64,000 nt of DNA from Parvibaculum sp039973015. GTDB taxonomy: Bacteria; Pseudomonadota; Alphaproteobacteria; Parvibaculales; Parvibaculaceae. Below, one piece after another: positions 15,789 to 25,897 of this stretch. The translations under genes and the position numbers were made by a program. Below the pieces are notes generated by a model, which had not been told where the DNA came from, searched no databases, and saw nothing but the letters and a program-made list of their open reading frames with translations. The stretch spans positions 434,001 to 498,000 of the forward strand of contig NZ_JBDWLT010000010.1 in NCBI RefSeq assembly GCF_039973015.1. The letters are read 5' to 3'. Each line of letters starts with the position of its first letter. Position 1 is the first letter of the stretch.

Positions 15789-18700
15789 ATGAGCCTCATG
15801 AAAGCCGATTCCCCGACGCTTTTCACAATGCCGCCCGGTACGCCGTTCCTCGAACGGCTGGCGCAGACGCTCGTCTCCGATCCCTCGCTCGGCGGACGCT
15901 TTGCGGCCTCTCCCGCGCTTGCCGATTTCACCATTCTGCTGCCCACCCGCCGCGCGGTTCGCGCATTGGGCGACGCCTTTCTGCGCGCGGGCGATGGCGC
16001 GGCGATGGTTCTTCCGTCGATCCGCGCGCTGGGCGATGTCGATGAAGAAGAGCTCGTGCTCGACCCCGCAGGCCTCGGCGCGGAAGCGCTCGATCTTCCT
16101 CCTGCCATGCCTGCGCTTGAGCGCCAGCTTCGTCTCGCACGCATGATTGCCGCCGATGGCGGTGAGGATGAAGTGCGCGCACTCGGTCTCGCCGCCGATC
16201 TCGGGCGATTTCTGGATATGGTGCTCACGGAGGGCGCGGATCTCGCGCAGCTCGCATCTCTGGTGCCGCAGGAATTTGCGGACCATTGGCAGATCACGCT
16301 CGATTTTCTCAAGGTGCTCACCGCCCGCTGGCCCGAAGAGCTTGCGCGTCTCGGTTATATGGAACAGGCGGAACGGCGAAACCGTCTCCTGCGCGCTCAG
16401 GCCGCCGCGTGGCAGGCGGCACCTCCTTCCGGTCCCGTCATCGCGGCGGGCTCCACCGGGTCGATCCCTGCAACCGCCGGGCTGCTTCAGGTCGTGGCCA
16501 ATCTTCCGCTCGGCGCCGTCGTGCTTCCGGGGCTCGACCTCGATCTCGACGAGGCGAGCTGGAATGCGATAGGCGATCCCGGCACCGCCTCACATCCGCA
16601 ATATGGCATGAGGAAATTGCTCGGCCATTTGCGCGCCACGCGCGAAGACGTCGAGCCTTGGCCGGGTTCAGAAAAATCTTCTGGTGGCACGGCCCGTGCG
16701 CGGCTCTTGTCCGAGGCCTTGCGCCCTGCCGAAACCACCGAAAAGTGGCTCTCCCGTCTTGCCGGGTTGAAAGACCGCGCGGCGGACGGTTTCAAGGGCC
16801 TGTCGGTCATCGAGACGCCAGGCGAAAGGGATGAAGCGGGCGCCATCGCACTTTTGATGCGCGATGTGCTTGAAACGCCGGAGAAGACAGCCGCTCTAGT
16901 TACGCCCGACCGGAAGCTCGCGCGCCGTGTCGCGATGGAGCTTCGCCGGTGGAATGTGGAGGTAAACGATTCCGGCGGTGAACCGCTCAGGAACACGGCG
17001 CCCGCCGCCTTTCTCCGTCTTGTCGCGCAGATGGTTGCTGAAGATTTCGCGCCCGTGCCGCTTCTCGCATGTCTGAAACACCCATTGGCCGCCGCGGGCG
17101 GAGATCCCGCCTCCTTCCGCGCCGAGCTGCGGGCTTTCGAGAAAATTCTTCTTCGCGGGCCGCGCCCTGCGCCCGGTATTGAAGGCCTTTATGCTGCCTG
17201 CAATGCGTTGAGAAACGAGGCATTGCGCGAGGGCGAGGATGGCGAGAAAAGAGAAGCGCGCATCGCTCGCCTTGAAAAACTGATCGCGAAAATCGAACGC
17301 TGCGTGGCGCCGCTCGCAGAAGCGATGAAGGCGCGGGCGGAGGTCGCCGCGCTCGTTCTTGCTCATGCGGAGGCCGCAGAACGCCTCGCGGCAACGGCGG
17401 AGGAGAAGGCCCCCGAGCGGCTCTGGAAAGGCGAGGCGGGCGAAGCGGCATCGGAGTTCATTCGCGAACTGGTCGAGGCCGCGCCATCCTTCGGCAAGAT
17501 CGATCCCGGCGCCTATGTCTATTTCTTCGAGGAACTTCTTTCCGGCCGCGTTCTCCGGACGCGCTGGGGCGTGCATCCGCGCCTTTTCATCTGGGGGCCG
17601 CTCGAAGCGCGCTTGCAGCATGCGGACCGGATGATCCTTGGTGGCCTGAACGAGGGCATCTGGCCTGCGGAAGCCAATATCGACCCCTGGCTTAATCGCC
17701 CCATGCGTGCGGCGATGGGGCTGGAGCCGCCGGAACGGCGCATCGGCCTTTCTGCGCATGACTTTGCGGAAGGGGCCTCCGCCCCGGAAGCGATCCTCAC
17801 GCGCGCGCTGAAAGTCGAAGGCGCGCCCGCCGTCGCCTCGCGCTGGTGGCTCCGCCTCGAAAGTATTCGAAGCGGTGTCGGCTATGAGGAAAAGGACGAT
17901 GTTTCGCGCTGGTGGAGATGGGCGCAGGATCTCGACAAGCCGGGAACGCTGATCGATCCGCTGCTTTCGCGTCCGCATCCCGCGCCACCTTTGGTTGCGA
18001 GGCCGGACCGCTTGTCGGTGACGGAAATCGAAACACTCATCCGCGATCCCTATTCGATCTACGCGCGCAGAATTCTGCGGCTCCCGGTTCTGGATCCGCT
18101 CGATGCCGATATCGCGGCTGCCGAGCGCGGCAATATCATCCATGAAGCACTGGAACGCTTCGTTGACGAATATCCTGAAGCGATGCCGGACAACGCCTTT
18201 GAGAAGCTGATCGCCATTGGCGAGGACGTCTTTGCGGATGCGATCAACCGTCCCGGCGTGGCAGCTTTCTGGTGGCCGCGCTTCAAGCGCATTGCGCGCT
18301 GGATCGTCGAACATGAACGCGAAGAGCGCGAAGGTCTCCGCCGCTCATATGCCGAAGCGAAGGGCGAAATCTCCATTGGCGAGCTCTCCCGCGCCGTGAC
18401 GCTGGTAGGTAAGGCCGACCGCATCGACATGCGCGACGACGGCACCATCGACATCGTGGATTACAAGACAGGCGCGCTGCCAAGCGTGAAGCAGGTCGAG
18501 ATTGGCCTTGCGCCGCAATTGCCGCTTGAGGCGGCCATCGCTGCGCGAGGCGGTTTTCGCGAGAAGTCGAAGGACGGCCCGCCGATCGCGAAAGCGAAGA
18601 CAAGCAGCATGATCTATCTCCGTCTGACAGGCGGTGAAACGGCGGGCGAAATACGCCCGGTGCCCGACAAAGGCGGTGACCTCACCGAAAATACCTATGG

Positions 18701-18848
18701 CTGGCTGGTTGATCTGTTGCGCCAGTATGAAGACGAGCGCACGCCCTATCTTTCGCGGCCGCGTCCGATGTTCTGGGGCCGCTATGGCGATTACGATCAT
18801 CTCGCCCGCGTGAAGGAATGGTCGTCGGCGGGAGATGACGCCGAATGA
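15789..18848 (+). CDS. addB: Double-strand break repair protein AddB
   Basis: 1019 residues. AddB is the partner of AddA in the helicase-nuclease that processes double-strand ends for RecA. The C-terminal RecB-family nuclease motif is VDYKTG, with the catalytic Asp at about residue 891. The N-terminal helicase-like region (LLPTRRAVRALGDAF) lacks a clear Walker A, as seen in alphaproteobacterial AddB. Other conserved stretches are LGGLNEGIWP and GNIIHEALERF, the latter carrying the nuclease His. ATG 15789 is preceded by GAGAGG. The stop overlaps the addA start (ATGA). Confidence 0.93.
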   Translation: MSLMKADSPTLFTMPPGTPFLERLAQTLVSDPSLGGRFAASPALADFTILLPTRRAVRALGDAFLRAGDGAAMVLPSIRALGDVDEEELVLDPAGLGAEALDLPPAMPALERQLRLARMIAADGGEDEVRALGLAADLGRFLDMVLTEGADLAQLASLVPQEFADHWQITLDFLKVLTARWPEELARLGYMEQAERRNRLLRAQAAAWQAAPPSGPVIAAGSTGSIPATAGLLQVVANLPLGAVVLPGLDLDLDEASWNAIGDPGTASHPQYGMRKLLGHLRATREDVEPWPGSEKSSGGTARARLLSEALRPAETTEKWLSRLAGLKDRAADGFKGLSVIETPGERDEAGAIALLMRDVLETPEKTAALVTPDRKLARRVAMELRRWNVEVNDSGGEPLRNTAPAAFLRLVAQMVAEDFAPVPLLACLKHPLAAAGGDPASFRAELRAFEKILLRGPRPAPGIEGLYAACNALRNEALREGEDGEKREARIARLEKLIAKIERCVAPLAEAMKARAEVAALVLAHAEAAERLAATAEEKAPERLWKGEAGEAASEFIRELVEAAPSFGKIDPGAYVYFFEELLSGRVLRTRWGVHPRLFIWGPLEARLQHADRMILGGLNEGIWPAEANIDPWLNRPMRAAMGLEPPERRIGLSAHDFAEGASAPEAILTRALKVEGAPAVASRWWLRLESIRSGVGYEEKDDVSRWWRWAQDLDKPGTLIDPLLSRPHPAPPLVARPDRLSVTEIETLIRDPYSIYARRILRLPVLDPLDADIAAAERGNIIHEALERFVDEYPEAMPDNAFEKLIAIGEDVFADAINRPGVAAFWWPRFKRIARWIVEHEREEREGLRRSYAEAKGEISIGELSRAVTLVGKADRIDMRDDGTIDIVDYKTGALPSVKQVEIGLAPQLPLEAAIAARGGFREKSKDGPPIAKAKTSSMIYLRLTGGETAGEIRPVPDKGGDLTENTYGWLVDLLRQYEDERTPYLSRPRPMFWGRYGDYDHLARVKEWSSAGDDAE

Positions 18849-21800
18849 GCATTGCGCCGAAAAAAACGAGCGGCACGGACGACGCGCAGCGCCGGGCTTC
18901 CCATCCGCAGGCGTCCGTTTGGGTTTCCGCCAATGCGGGGTCGGGAAAGACCCATGCGCTGACGACGCGCGTTGCCCGGCTTCTGCTGTCGGGCACGGAC
19001 CCGCAGCGCATTCTCTGCCTCACCTTCACCAAGGCGGCAGCAGCCGAAATGGCGGGCCGTCTCTACAAGCGGCTTGGCGGCTGGGCGACCATGCCCGACG
19101 CGGAACTCTCGGTCGAACTTGAGAGCATCGAAGGCGGACCGCCAGACAAGCGCATGCTGGAGAACGCGCGCAAGCTCTTCGCGCGTGCCATTGAAACGCC
19201 GGGCGGGCTCAAGATCCAGACCATCCACGCCTTTTGCGAGCGGCTTCTCGGCCGTTTTCCGCTGGAGGCGGGTGTGCCGCCGCAATTCGAAATTCTCGAC
19301 GAACGCAGCGCCGGTGAGCTGATGGACGAGGTGCGCGATACTGTCCTTCTGCGCGCGGGCGCCGCGCCCGAAACGCCGCTCGGTCACGCATTATCCCATA
19401 TCGTTGCCCGTGTGGACGAACTCACCTTCGGAAAGCTGCTTCGCGAGATCACGGGCCAACGCAGCAACTTTGCGCGCATGCTGGAACGCTTCGGCGGTCT
19501 TGAGGGCATTTGCCGGGCGGTCCGCGTGGCACTTTCTGTGGAGCCGGGTGTGACTACGGAGGCGCTGATGGAGGAGATTGCCTCGCCTCCAGAAGAAGAG
19601 CTGCGGCACGCTATTCACGTCATGTCGGGCGGCACAAAGACGGATACCAAAGGCGCGGCAACATTGGACGGGTTCTTGAATATGTCGTCGCGCTTGGAGA
19701 TGCTGGATGAGTACAAGCTAGTCTTTCTGACAACAAAGGACGAACCACGCGTAAACGTCATTACAAAGAAAAGAGGCGAAGAATATCCCGAAGTTCGCGC
19801 CAAGCTTGCGACGGAACAGCAGCGTATCCTGCGCCTCACCGCTCGCATCCGCGCCATCCGCGTTGCGGAAGCGACGGAAGCGATCATGACGATTGCGATT
19901 GAAATTCTCGACGCCTTTGAGGAGGCCAAGCGCGCCCGCGCCTTCCTCGACTATGACGATCTGATTGCGGAAACCCGCGCACTTCTCACCACCAGCAGCA
20001 TGGCGCCCTGGGTGCTCTACAAGCTCGATGGCGGCATCGATCACATTCTTGTCGACGAAGCTCAGGATACGAGCCCGGAGCAATGGGATGTCGTGGCGCG
20101 CATTGCGGATGAGTTTCTCTCGGGAGAGGGTTCGCGCGACCTTGTGCGGACCATCTTCGCGGTAGGCGACGAAAAGCAGTCGATCTTCTCCTTTCAGGGC
20201 GCGGACCCTGCACGCTTCGATGAAATGAAACGCTATTTTGAAAAGCGCGTGAAGGCGGCTGACCTCCTCTGGGACTACGTCCCGCTCACGCGATCCTTCC
20301 GTTCCGTGCCGGAAGTGCTGGGTGCCGTCGACCGCGTCTTCGCGCTTGAGGAAGCGCGAAACGGTCTCACGGCGTCCGGCGATCTCGACCCTCATATCGC
20401 GCATCGCGAACTCGACGCAGGCCTTGTCGAGTTGTGGGAACTGGAAGAACCTGAAGGCGACGAGGATCCCGACCCCTGGGATGCGCCGCTCGACTACATG
20501 ACGGGCGAAGCGCCCATGTCCCGTCTTGCAGCGCGTATCGCAGACACCATTCAGGGATGGATCAAAAACGAAGAGAGGCTGCTCGCCAAGGGCCGCAAGA
20601 TCAGGCCTGGCGATGTTCTCATTCTCGTCCGCCGCCGCAACGCGTTTGTCGGTGAAATGGTCCGCCACCTGAAGGCGCGTGGTGTGCCCGTCGCCGGTGC
20701 GGACCGCATGATCCTCACCGAGCAGATGGCGGTGATGGACCTCATGGCGCTGGGCCGGTTCGTTCTCCTGCCGGAAGATGACCTGACGCTGGCGACGGTT
20801 CTGAAGGGGCCGCTTGCCGGTCTCGGCGAGGACGATCTGTTCGATCTGGCATATGGCCGCAAGGGCTCGCTCTGGAATGCTCTGCGCGACAAGGCCGGGC
20901 GCGATCCGCGATACGCCGAAGCGGAAGCCCTGCTGACGCGGCTTCTCGCCCGTGCCGACTTCGAGCCGCCTTATGAGTTCTTTGCCCATGTGCTGACCGG
21001 GGAGGAGGGGCGCCGCCGCCTGCTCGCGCGGCTCGGTCCCGATGCGGCAGACCCCATTGACGAGTTCCTGTCGCTCGCCCTTGAGTTCGAGCGCAATCAT
21101 CCGCCATCGCTTGAGGCTTTCCTGCACTGGCTGGAGCGCGGTGCTGCCGAGATCAAGCGCGACATGGATCAGGGGCGCGACGAAGTGCGCGTGATGACGG
21201 TGCATGGCGCAAAGGGGCTCGAAGCCGAGATCGTCTTCATGCCGGATACCTGCGCCGCGCCGGGAGGGGCGCATGACCCGGCGCTCATCGCCATGCCGCC
21301 GCTCGAAAAGGATGGACCGGAGCTTCTGCTCTGGCCGGTGCGCAAGAAGGAAGAAGATGACGTGACCGCAGCGGCGCGCCAGTTCCGCCGCGATCTGCAG
21401 GCCGCGGAGTACAGGCGGCTTCTCTATGTCGCGATGACGCGCGCGCGCGACCGGCTCTACATCGCAGGCTATTGCGGTGTGAACCGGCCTTCCGAAGAAT
21501 GCTGGTACGAGCTTGCCCGCAAGGCGTTGCTGCCCGATGCGAAGGAAGTGGAAACATCCGACGGGCGGACGGTCTGGCGGATCGAAGGCGAACAGCGCCG
21601 CAAGGTCGAGGCGGAAGAGAGTGCGGTTGATGTCGCGCCACTGGCGCTGCCGGTCTGGGTGTCGAAGGATGCGCCGGAAGAGCCCGCCCTGGCGCGCCCG
21701 CTCGCGCCATCCCGCCTGCCGCCTGAAGACATCGCGGAGCCTGCCGCTCTTTCGCCGCTTGCCGAGGACGGTGCGCATCGTTTTCGCCGTGGCAGTCTCA

Positions 21801-22312
21801 TTCACCGCCTGTTGCAAACCTTGCCCGATCTCGAAGAGAGTGCGCGTCACGCCGCGGCGGCGCGTTTCCTGGCGCTGCCCGCACACGGGCTCGCGGATGA
21901 ACAAAAAGAAGAAATCGAGAATGCCGTTTTCCGCGTGCTGGACGATCCGCGCTTCGCCTCTGTTTTCGCAAAGCCGAGCCGTGCCGAGGTGCCGGTTGCG
22001 GGCACGATCGGGTTCCGCGGGCGCACACTTCTCGTAGGCGGCCAGATAGACCGTTTATGTATCTCGGACGACGAGGTGATCATCGTCGATTACAAGACGA
22101 ACCGCCCGCCCCCCACCGCGCTCGATCAGGTCAGCGAGGCCTATCTTGTACAGATGGCGGCCTACCGCGCCGTACTCGCTCAAATCTATCCAACCCGTGT
22201 GATTCGCTGCGGTCTTCTCTGGACCGATGGACCGAGTCTTATGGATTTACCTGCGGAAATGCTGGAAATGGCGTTGAAGCAGGCAAAACCTGCGGCAATT
22301 GCGCGACCTTGA
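18845..22312 (+). CDS. addA: Double-strand break repair helicase-nuclease AddA
   Basis: 1155 residues, UvrD/Rep-family helicase with a C-terminal nuclease. Walker A is ANAGSGKT (residues 29-36), LCLTFTKAAAAEM is motif Ia, and LVDEAQDTS is the Walker B motif. RSFRS, VMTVHGAKGLE and YVAMTRARDRL are later helicase motifs. The RecB-type nuclease motif is VDYKTN, Asp at about residue 1082. With AddB it resects broken ends and modifies at regulatory sequences. The ATG at 18845 overlaps the addB stop by 4 bp, so the two are translationally coupled. trxA follows 113 bp downstream, as in other alphaproteobacteria. Confidence 0.95.
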   Translation: MSIAPKKTSGTDDAQRRASHPQASVWVSANAGSGKTHALTTRVARLLLSGTDPQRILCLTFTKAAAAEMAGRLYKRLGGWATMPDAELSVELESIEGGPPDKRMLENARKLFARAIETPGGLKIQTIHAFCERLLGRFPLEAGVPPQFEILDERSAGELMDEVRDTVLLRAGAAPETPLGHALSHIVARVDELTFGKLLREITGQRSNFARMLERFGGLEGICRAVRVALSVEPGVTTEALMEEIASPPEEELRHAIHVMSGGTKTDTKGAATLDGFLNMSSRLEMLDEYKLVFLTTKDEPRVNVITKKRGEEYPEVRAKLATEQQRILRLTARIRAIRVAEATEAIMTIAIEILDAFEEAKRARAFLDYDDLIAETRALLTTSSMAPWVLYKLDGGIDHILVDEAQDTSPEQWDVVARIADEFLSGEGSRDLVRTIFAVGDEKQSIFSFQGADPARFDEMKRYFEKRVKAADLLWDYVPLTRSFRSVPEVLGAVDRVFALEEARNGLTASGDLDPHIAHRELDAGLVELWELEEPEGDEDPDPWDAPLDYMTGEAPMSRLAARIADTIQGWIKNEERLLAKGRKIRPGDVLILVRRRNAFVGEMVRHLKARGVPVAGADRMILTEQMAVMDLMALGRFVLLPEDDLTLATVLKGPLAGLGEDDLFDLAYGRKGSLWNALRDKAGRDPRYAEAEALLTRLLARADFEPPYEFFAHVLTGEEGRRRLLARLGPDAADPIDEFLSLALEFERNHPPSLEAFLHWLERGAAEIKRDMDQGRDEVRVMTVHGAKGLEAEIVFMPDTCAAPGGAHDPALIAMPPLEKDGPELLLWPVRKKEEDDVTAAARQFRRDLQAAEYRRLLYVAMTRARDRLYIAGYCGVNRPSEECWYELARKALLPDAKEVETSDGRTVWRIEGEQRRKVEAEESAVDVAPLALPVWVSKDAPEEPALARPLAPSRLPPEDIAEPAALSPLAEDGAHRFRRGSLIHRLLQTLPDLEESARHAAAARFLALPAHGLADEQKEEIENAVFRVLDDPRFASVFAKPSRAEVPVAGTIGFRGRTLLVGGQIDRLCISDDEVIIVDYKTNRPPPTALDQVSEAYLVQMAAYRAVLAQIYPTRVIRCGLLWTDGPSLMDLPAEMLEMALKQAKPAAIARP

Positions 22313-22425
22313 CCTCGGGTGGTGCCGTTCCTAGATTCAAGCGAACCGAACCAGTACCTGTTTATGCGCTAAGCTGCGCGCCGCGACCGGATTTCCGGGA
22401 AGACGGCCAGAAAGGACGAAAGACA

Positions 22426-22746
22426 ATGGCGACTAACAAAGTGACCGACGCATCGTTCGAGACCGATGTCATCGATGCCAGCGGACCCGTATTGGTCGAC
22501 TTCTGGGCGGAGTGGTGCGGCCCCTGCAAGCAGATTGGCCCGGCTCTCGAGGAAATCGCAAAGGATTACGATGGCAAGATCACCATCGCGAAGATCAATA
22601 TCGACGAAAACCCGAACGTGCCGACCAAGTACGGTGTGCGCGGTATTCCGACCCTGATGATCTTCAAGGACGGTCAGGTCGCCGCGACGAAAGTCGGTGC
22701 ATTGCCCAAGGGCAAGATCGTCGAGTGGATCGACAGCGCCCTCTGA
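22426..22746 (+). CDS. trxA: Thioredoxin
   Basis: 106 residues, normal thioredoxin 1 length. The active site WAEWCGPCKQIGP and the cis-proline motif RGIPTLMIF are intact. It reduces protein disulfides in the cytoplasm. The start ATG 22426 (MATNKVTDASFETDV) is preceded by AAAGGACGAAAG; the frame is open further upstream only by overlapping addA. A bidirectional terminator at 22766 separates it from the converging folC. Confidence 0.96.
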   Translation: MATNKVTDASFETDVIDASGPVLVDFWAEWCGPCKQIGPALEEIAKDYDGKITIAKINIDENPNVPTKYGVRGIPTLMIFKDGQVAATKVGALPKGKIVEWIDSAL

Positions 22747-22765
22747 TTTTCCACTGAAATTTTTG

Positions 22766-22793
22766 AAAGGCCGGTCCTTCGTGACCGGCCTTT
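22766..22793. terminator. Bidirectional terminator between trxA and folC
   Basis: Perfect stem AAAGGCCGGTC (22766-22776) / GACCGGCCTTT (22783-22793) with loop CTTCGT, T-run on the plus strand and A-run giving a T-run on the minus strand. Confidence 0.92.
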
Positions 22794-22799
22794 TTCATC

Positions 22800-24134
22800 T
22801 CAGCTGTTTTCAGCGAGAATGTGACCTGCCAGATAGAGCGAGCCGCATATAAGAATGCGCGGCGTGGCGCGTCCGGCAGCGAGTGATGTGCGCTCAAGCG
22901 CTTCGTCGAGCGAAGCTGCGGGATGGGCATCGAGCCCGGCATCCGCCGCTGCGCTCGCCAGTGCCTCCGCGGAAACGCTGGCCGGCGCACCCGGAATGAC
23001 GAGCGTCTCGATATGCGAGGCGAGACCGCGAAACGGAGCGAAGAAGCCCGTCGCGTCTTTTGTATCAAGCATGCCGCTTATGAGGATGAGGGGACGCGCC
23101 TCACCCTCGGGATCGTGCTGCGCGAGGTCGGCCATGGCTTCCGATATCGCTCGCCCTGCTGCGGGATTGTGCCCGCCATCGAGCCAGAGTTCGGCTCCCT
23201 GCGGAAGCCGTGAGAGGAGAGGCCCTCTCGTCAGACGCTGCAGGCGCGCGGGCCATTCGATATCCGTCATGCCATGTGCAATGGCATCGTGCTCAAGCGG
23301 TAAGATACCTGTCTTTCGCAACGCGCAAATGGCGATACCCGCATTGTCGATCTGGTGACGGCCCGGCAGGCGTGGCAACGGAAGATCGAGAAGCCCGTCT
23401 TCATCCTGATAGATGAGTGATCCCGCCTCTTCGTACGCCGAAAAATCCTGCCCGTGAATGAACAGCGGAGCGCCCGCTCTCTCCGCAGCCATTTCGATGG
23501 CGATCCTCGCCTCATCTGTCTGCGGCCCGATCACGGCAGGCACGCCGCGTTTCAATATGCCAGCCTTCTCATTCGCTATGAGCTCGATAGTGTCCCCGAG
23601 AAATGCCTGATGGTCGAGGCCGATGGGCGTGATGATGCAGGCAGCGGGCTTTTCGACCACATTCGTGGTGTCGAGCCGTCCGCCCATGCCGACTTCCAGA
23701 ATGAGCGCGTCGGCAGGCTCACGCGAGAAGGCGAGGAGCGCTGCTGCCGTCGTAATTTCGAAAAAGGTTATAGGTGCGTCCGCATTTGCCTTTTCGCATT
23801 CATCGAGAAGCGCGGCAAGACGCTCCTCCGGTATGGGCGCGCTACCCTGCTTGCCTGCAAGCCTGATGCGTTCGTGGAAGCGAACAAGATGCGGTGAGGT
23901 ATAGCTGTGGACAGCATAACCACCAGCCTCGAGTGCGGTGCGGAGATAAGCGGAAACCGATCCCTTGCCGTTCGTGCCCGCGACGTGGAAGACGGGCGGT
24001 AGTGCCCGTTCGGGATTCCCGAGTGCGCCGAGCAGGCGCCATGTCCTGTCGAGTGACAGGTCGATCAGCTTCGGGTGGAGTTTAGTCAGCCGCTCGAGAA
24101 TGACATCGCTTGAAGGGGCGGCGTTCTGGCTCAC
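22800..24134 (-). CDS. folC: Dihydrofolate/folylpolyglutamate synthase
   Basis: 444 residues, Mur-ligase fold. The ATP loop is HVAGTNGKGSVSAYL near residues 49-63, followed by SYTSPHLVRFHERI. Other ligase features are GMGGRLDTTN, LDHQAFLGDT and LDGGHNPAAG. It adds glutamate to dihydropteroate and to folates. The GTG start at 24134 overlaps the accD stop as GTGA, so it is the last gene of the minus-strand trp-accD-folC operon. Confidence 0.94.
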   Translation of the reverse strand: MSQNAAPSSDVILERLTKLHPKLIDLSLDRTWRLLGALGNPERALPPVFHVAGTNGKGSVSAYLRTALEAGGYAVHSYTSPHLVRFHERIRLAGKQGSAPIPEERLAALLDECEKANADAPITFFEITTAAALLAFSREPADALILEVGMGGRLDTTNVVEKPAACIITPIGLDHQAFLGDTIELIANEKAGILKRGVPAVIGPQTDEARIAIEMAAERAGAPLFIHGQDFSAYEEAGSLIYQDEDGLLDLPLPRLPGRHQIDNAGIAICALRKTGILPLEHDAIAHGMTDIEWPARLQRLTRGPLLSRLPQGAELWLDGGHNPAAGRAISEAMADLAQHDPEGEARPLILISGMLDTKDATGFFAPFRGLASHIETLVIPGAPASVSAEALASAAADAGLDAHPAASLDEALERTSLAAGRATPRILICGSLYLAGHILAENS

Positions 24135-25045
24135 GATGTGCTTGGCGCTGCGGCTTTCGCCGGCACGTTTGCGGTTTGCTGGCGCTGGCTGCGTGGGCGG
24201 TGTGTCATCAGCCGGATGATACGCGCAAGCGTGTCCTTCATCTTGTGACGATGCACGATCATGTCGATCATGCCGTGCTCGAACTGGAACTCGGCCGACT
24301 GGAAATCTTCCGGCAGCTTCTCGCGGATTGTCTGCTCGATGACGCGTCGGCCAGAAAAGCCGATAAGCGCCTTCGGTTCCGCAATCTGGATATCGCCCAG
24401 CATGGCATAGGAAGCGAGGACACCGCCGGTTGTCGGGTCGGTCAGCACCACGATGAGGGGGAGCCCGGCCTCACGCAAAAGCTGAAGCGCGACGGTCGTG
24501 CGCGGCATTTGCATAAGAGAAAGAATGCCCTCCTGCATGCGCGCGCCACCCGCGGCGGCAAAGAGGATATAGGGAGCTTTCTTTTCGAGCGCTGTTTCTG
24601 CACCGCGAATGATGGCTTCGCCAGCCGCGATGCCGAGTGAGCCGCCCATGAAGGAGAAATCCTCGATGGCGACCACGGTCTCAACACCGTCGAGGGGGCC
24701 ATGCGCCACGGTCACGGAGTCGTTGCGGCCCGTTTTCGAACGCGCTTCCTTCAGGCGATCGGGGTACTTCTTCTGGTCGCGGAATTTCAAGGGATCGGCC
24801 ACGACAGCATCGACCGCAACAACCTGATAGTCCGCATTGTCGAAGAGGGAGGCCAGGCGTTCGTCCGTGCCGAGACGCATATGATGGTCGCAGTTCGGGC
24901 AGACACGCATCGCCGCTTCGAGGTCACGATGAAAAATCATCTCTCCGCACGAAGAGCACTTGTGCCAGAGATTGTCCGGCGTCTGCTGTTTCTTGTTGAA
25001 GACACGCTGGATTTTCGGCCGGACGACATTGTTGATCCAGTTCAT
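24131..25045 (-). CDS. accD: Acetyl-CoA carboxylase carboxyltransferase subunit beta
   Basis: 304 residues. The N-terminal zinc ribbon has C30, C33, C49 and C52 (HKCSSCGEM and RVCPNCDHH), the mark of bacterial AccD. The carboxyltransferase core contains GSLGIAAGEAI, GGARMQEGILSLMQM and LTDPTTGGV. With AccA it transfers carboxyl from biotin to acetyl-CoA for fatty-acid synthesis; accA is not in the window. It sits 12 bp after trpA and overlaps folC by 4 bp, the usual trpFBA-accD-folC order. Confidence 0.96.
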   Translation of the reverse strand: MNWINNVVRPKIQRVFNKKQQTPDNLWHKCSSCGEMIFHRDLEAAMRVCPNCDHHMRLGTDERLASLFDNADYQVVAVDAVVADPLKFRDQKKYPDRLKEARSKTGRNDSVTVAHGPLDGVETVVAIEDFSFMGGSLGIAAGEAIIRGAETALEKKAPYILFAAAGGARMQEGILSLMQMPRTTVALQLLREAGLPLIVVLTDPTTGGVLASYAMLGDIQIAEPKALIGFSGRRVIEQTIREKLPEDFQSAEFQFEHGMIDMIVHRHKMKDTLARIIRLMTHRPRSQRQQTANVPAKAAAPSTS

Positions 25046-25057
25046 CGGCTGAATTCC

Positions 25058-25897
25058 TTATTCTGCGGCAGCGGCGCGCGCGGCGTGAACACCATTGGCG
25101 AGCTTGCTTACAAATTCGAGAACGCGCGTGACGGCGCCTGCTTTGATCTTGCCGTCTTCGCCGACTTCGCGCGCGATCGCATCGACGATGGCGGAACCGA
25201 CCACGGCCCCGTCGGCCGCGCGGGCGATTTCTGCGGCCTGTTCCGGTGTCCGTATGCCGAAGCCAACGGCCACCGGTAGCGATGTGTGTCCCTTGATCCG
25301 CTTCACCGAGGAGGCGACGTTCCGCGCCTGCGGGCTCGCAGCGCCGGTGATGCCGGTGATCGAGACGTAATAGACGAAGCCGGATGTATTTGCGAGAACA
25401 GCGGGAAGCCGCTTGTCGTCCGTTGTCGGCGTCGCAAGACGAATGAAGTTCAGGCCAGCTTTCAGCGCAGGCAGACAGAGTTCATCGTCTTCTTCCGGTG
25501 GCAGGTCGACGACGATAAGTCCGTCGACACCCGCATCGATGGCGCGTCCGAGAAAGGTCTCGACGCCCATGTGATAGATCGGATTGTAATACCCCATGAG
25601 AACGATCGGCGTTTCCGGATCGCTTTCGCGAAAGCGGCGTACCAGCTCAAGTGTCTTCTTCATGCTCGCCCCGTTGCGGAGCGCGCGCTGCGATGAAGCC
25701 TGAATGGAAGGTCCATCGGCCATCGGGTCCGTAAAGGGCATGCCGAGCTCGATCACATCGGCGCCTGCTCTCGGCAACCCGTTCAGAATGTCGAGCGTTG
25801 TGTCGAAATCCGGGTCGCCTGCCGTGATGAAGGTGACAAAGGCAGCGCGGCCTTCTTCTTTCAGATGAGCAAACCGCTTCTCCAGTCTCGTCGTCAC
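25058..25897 (-). CDS. trpA: Tryptophan synthase alpha subunit
   Basis: 279 residues. Active-site Glu is in VIELGMPFTDPMADGP, preceded by VTFITAGDPD; the second catalytic Asp region and VGFGIRTPEQ are also clear. It cleaves indole-3-glycerol phosphate and passes indole to TrpB through a tunnel. The GTG start at 25897 overlaps the trpB stop (GTGA); a longer reading frame upstream lies inside trpB and is not needed. Confidence 0.96.
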   Translation of the reverse strand: MTTRLEKRFAHLKEEGRAAFVTFITAGDPDFDTTLDILNGLPRAGADVIELGMPFTDPMADGPSIQASSQRALRNGASMKKTLELVRRFRESDPETPIVLMGYYNPIYHMGVETFLGRAIDAGVDGLIVVDLPPEEDDELCLPALKAGLNFIRLATPTTDDKRLPAVLANTSGFVYYVSITGITGAASPQARNVASSVKRIKGHTSLPVAVGFGIRTPEQAAEIARAADGAVVGSAIVDAIAREVGEDGKIKAGAVTRVLEFVSKLANGVHAARAAAAE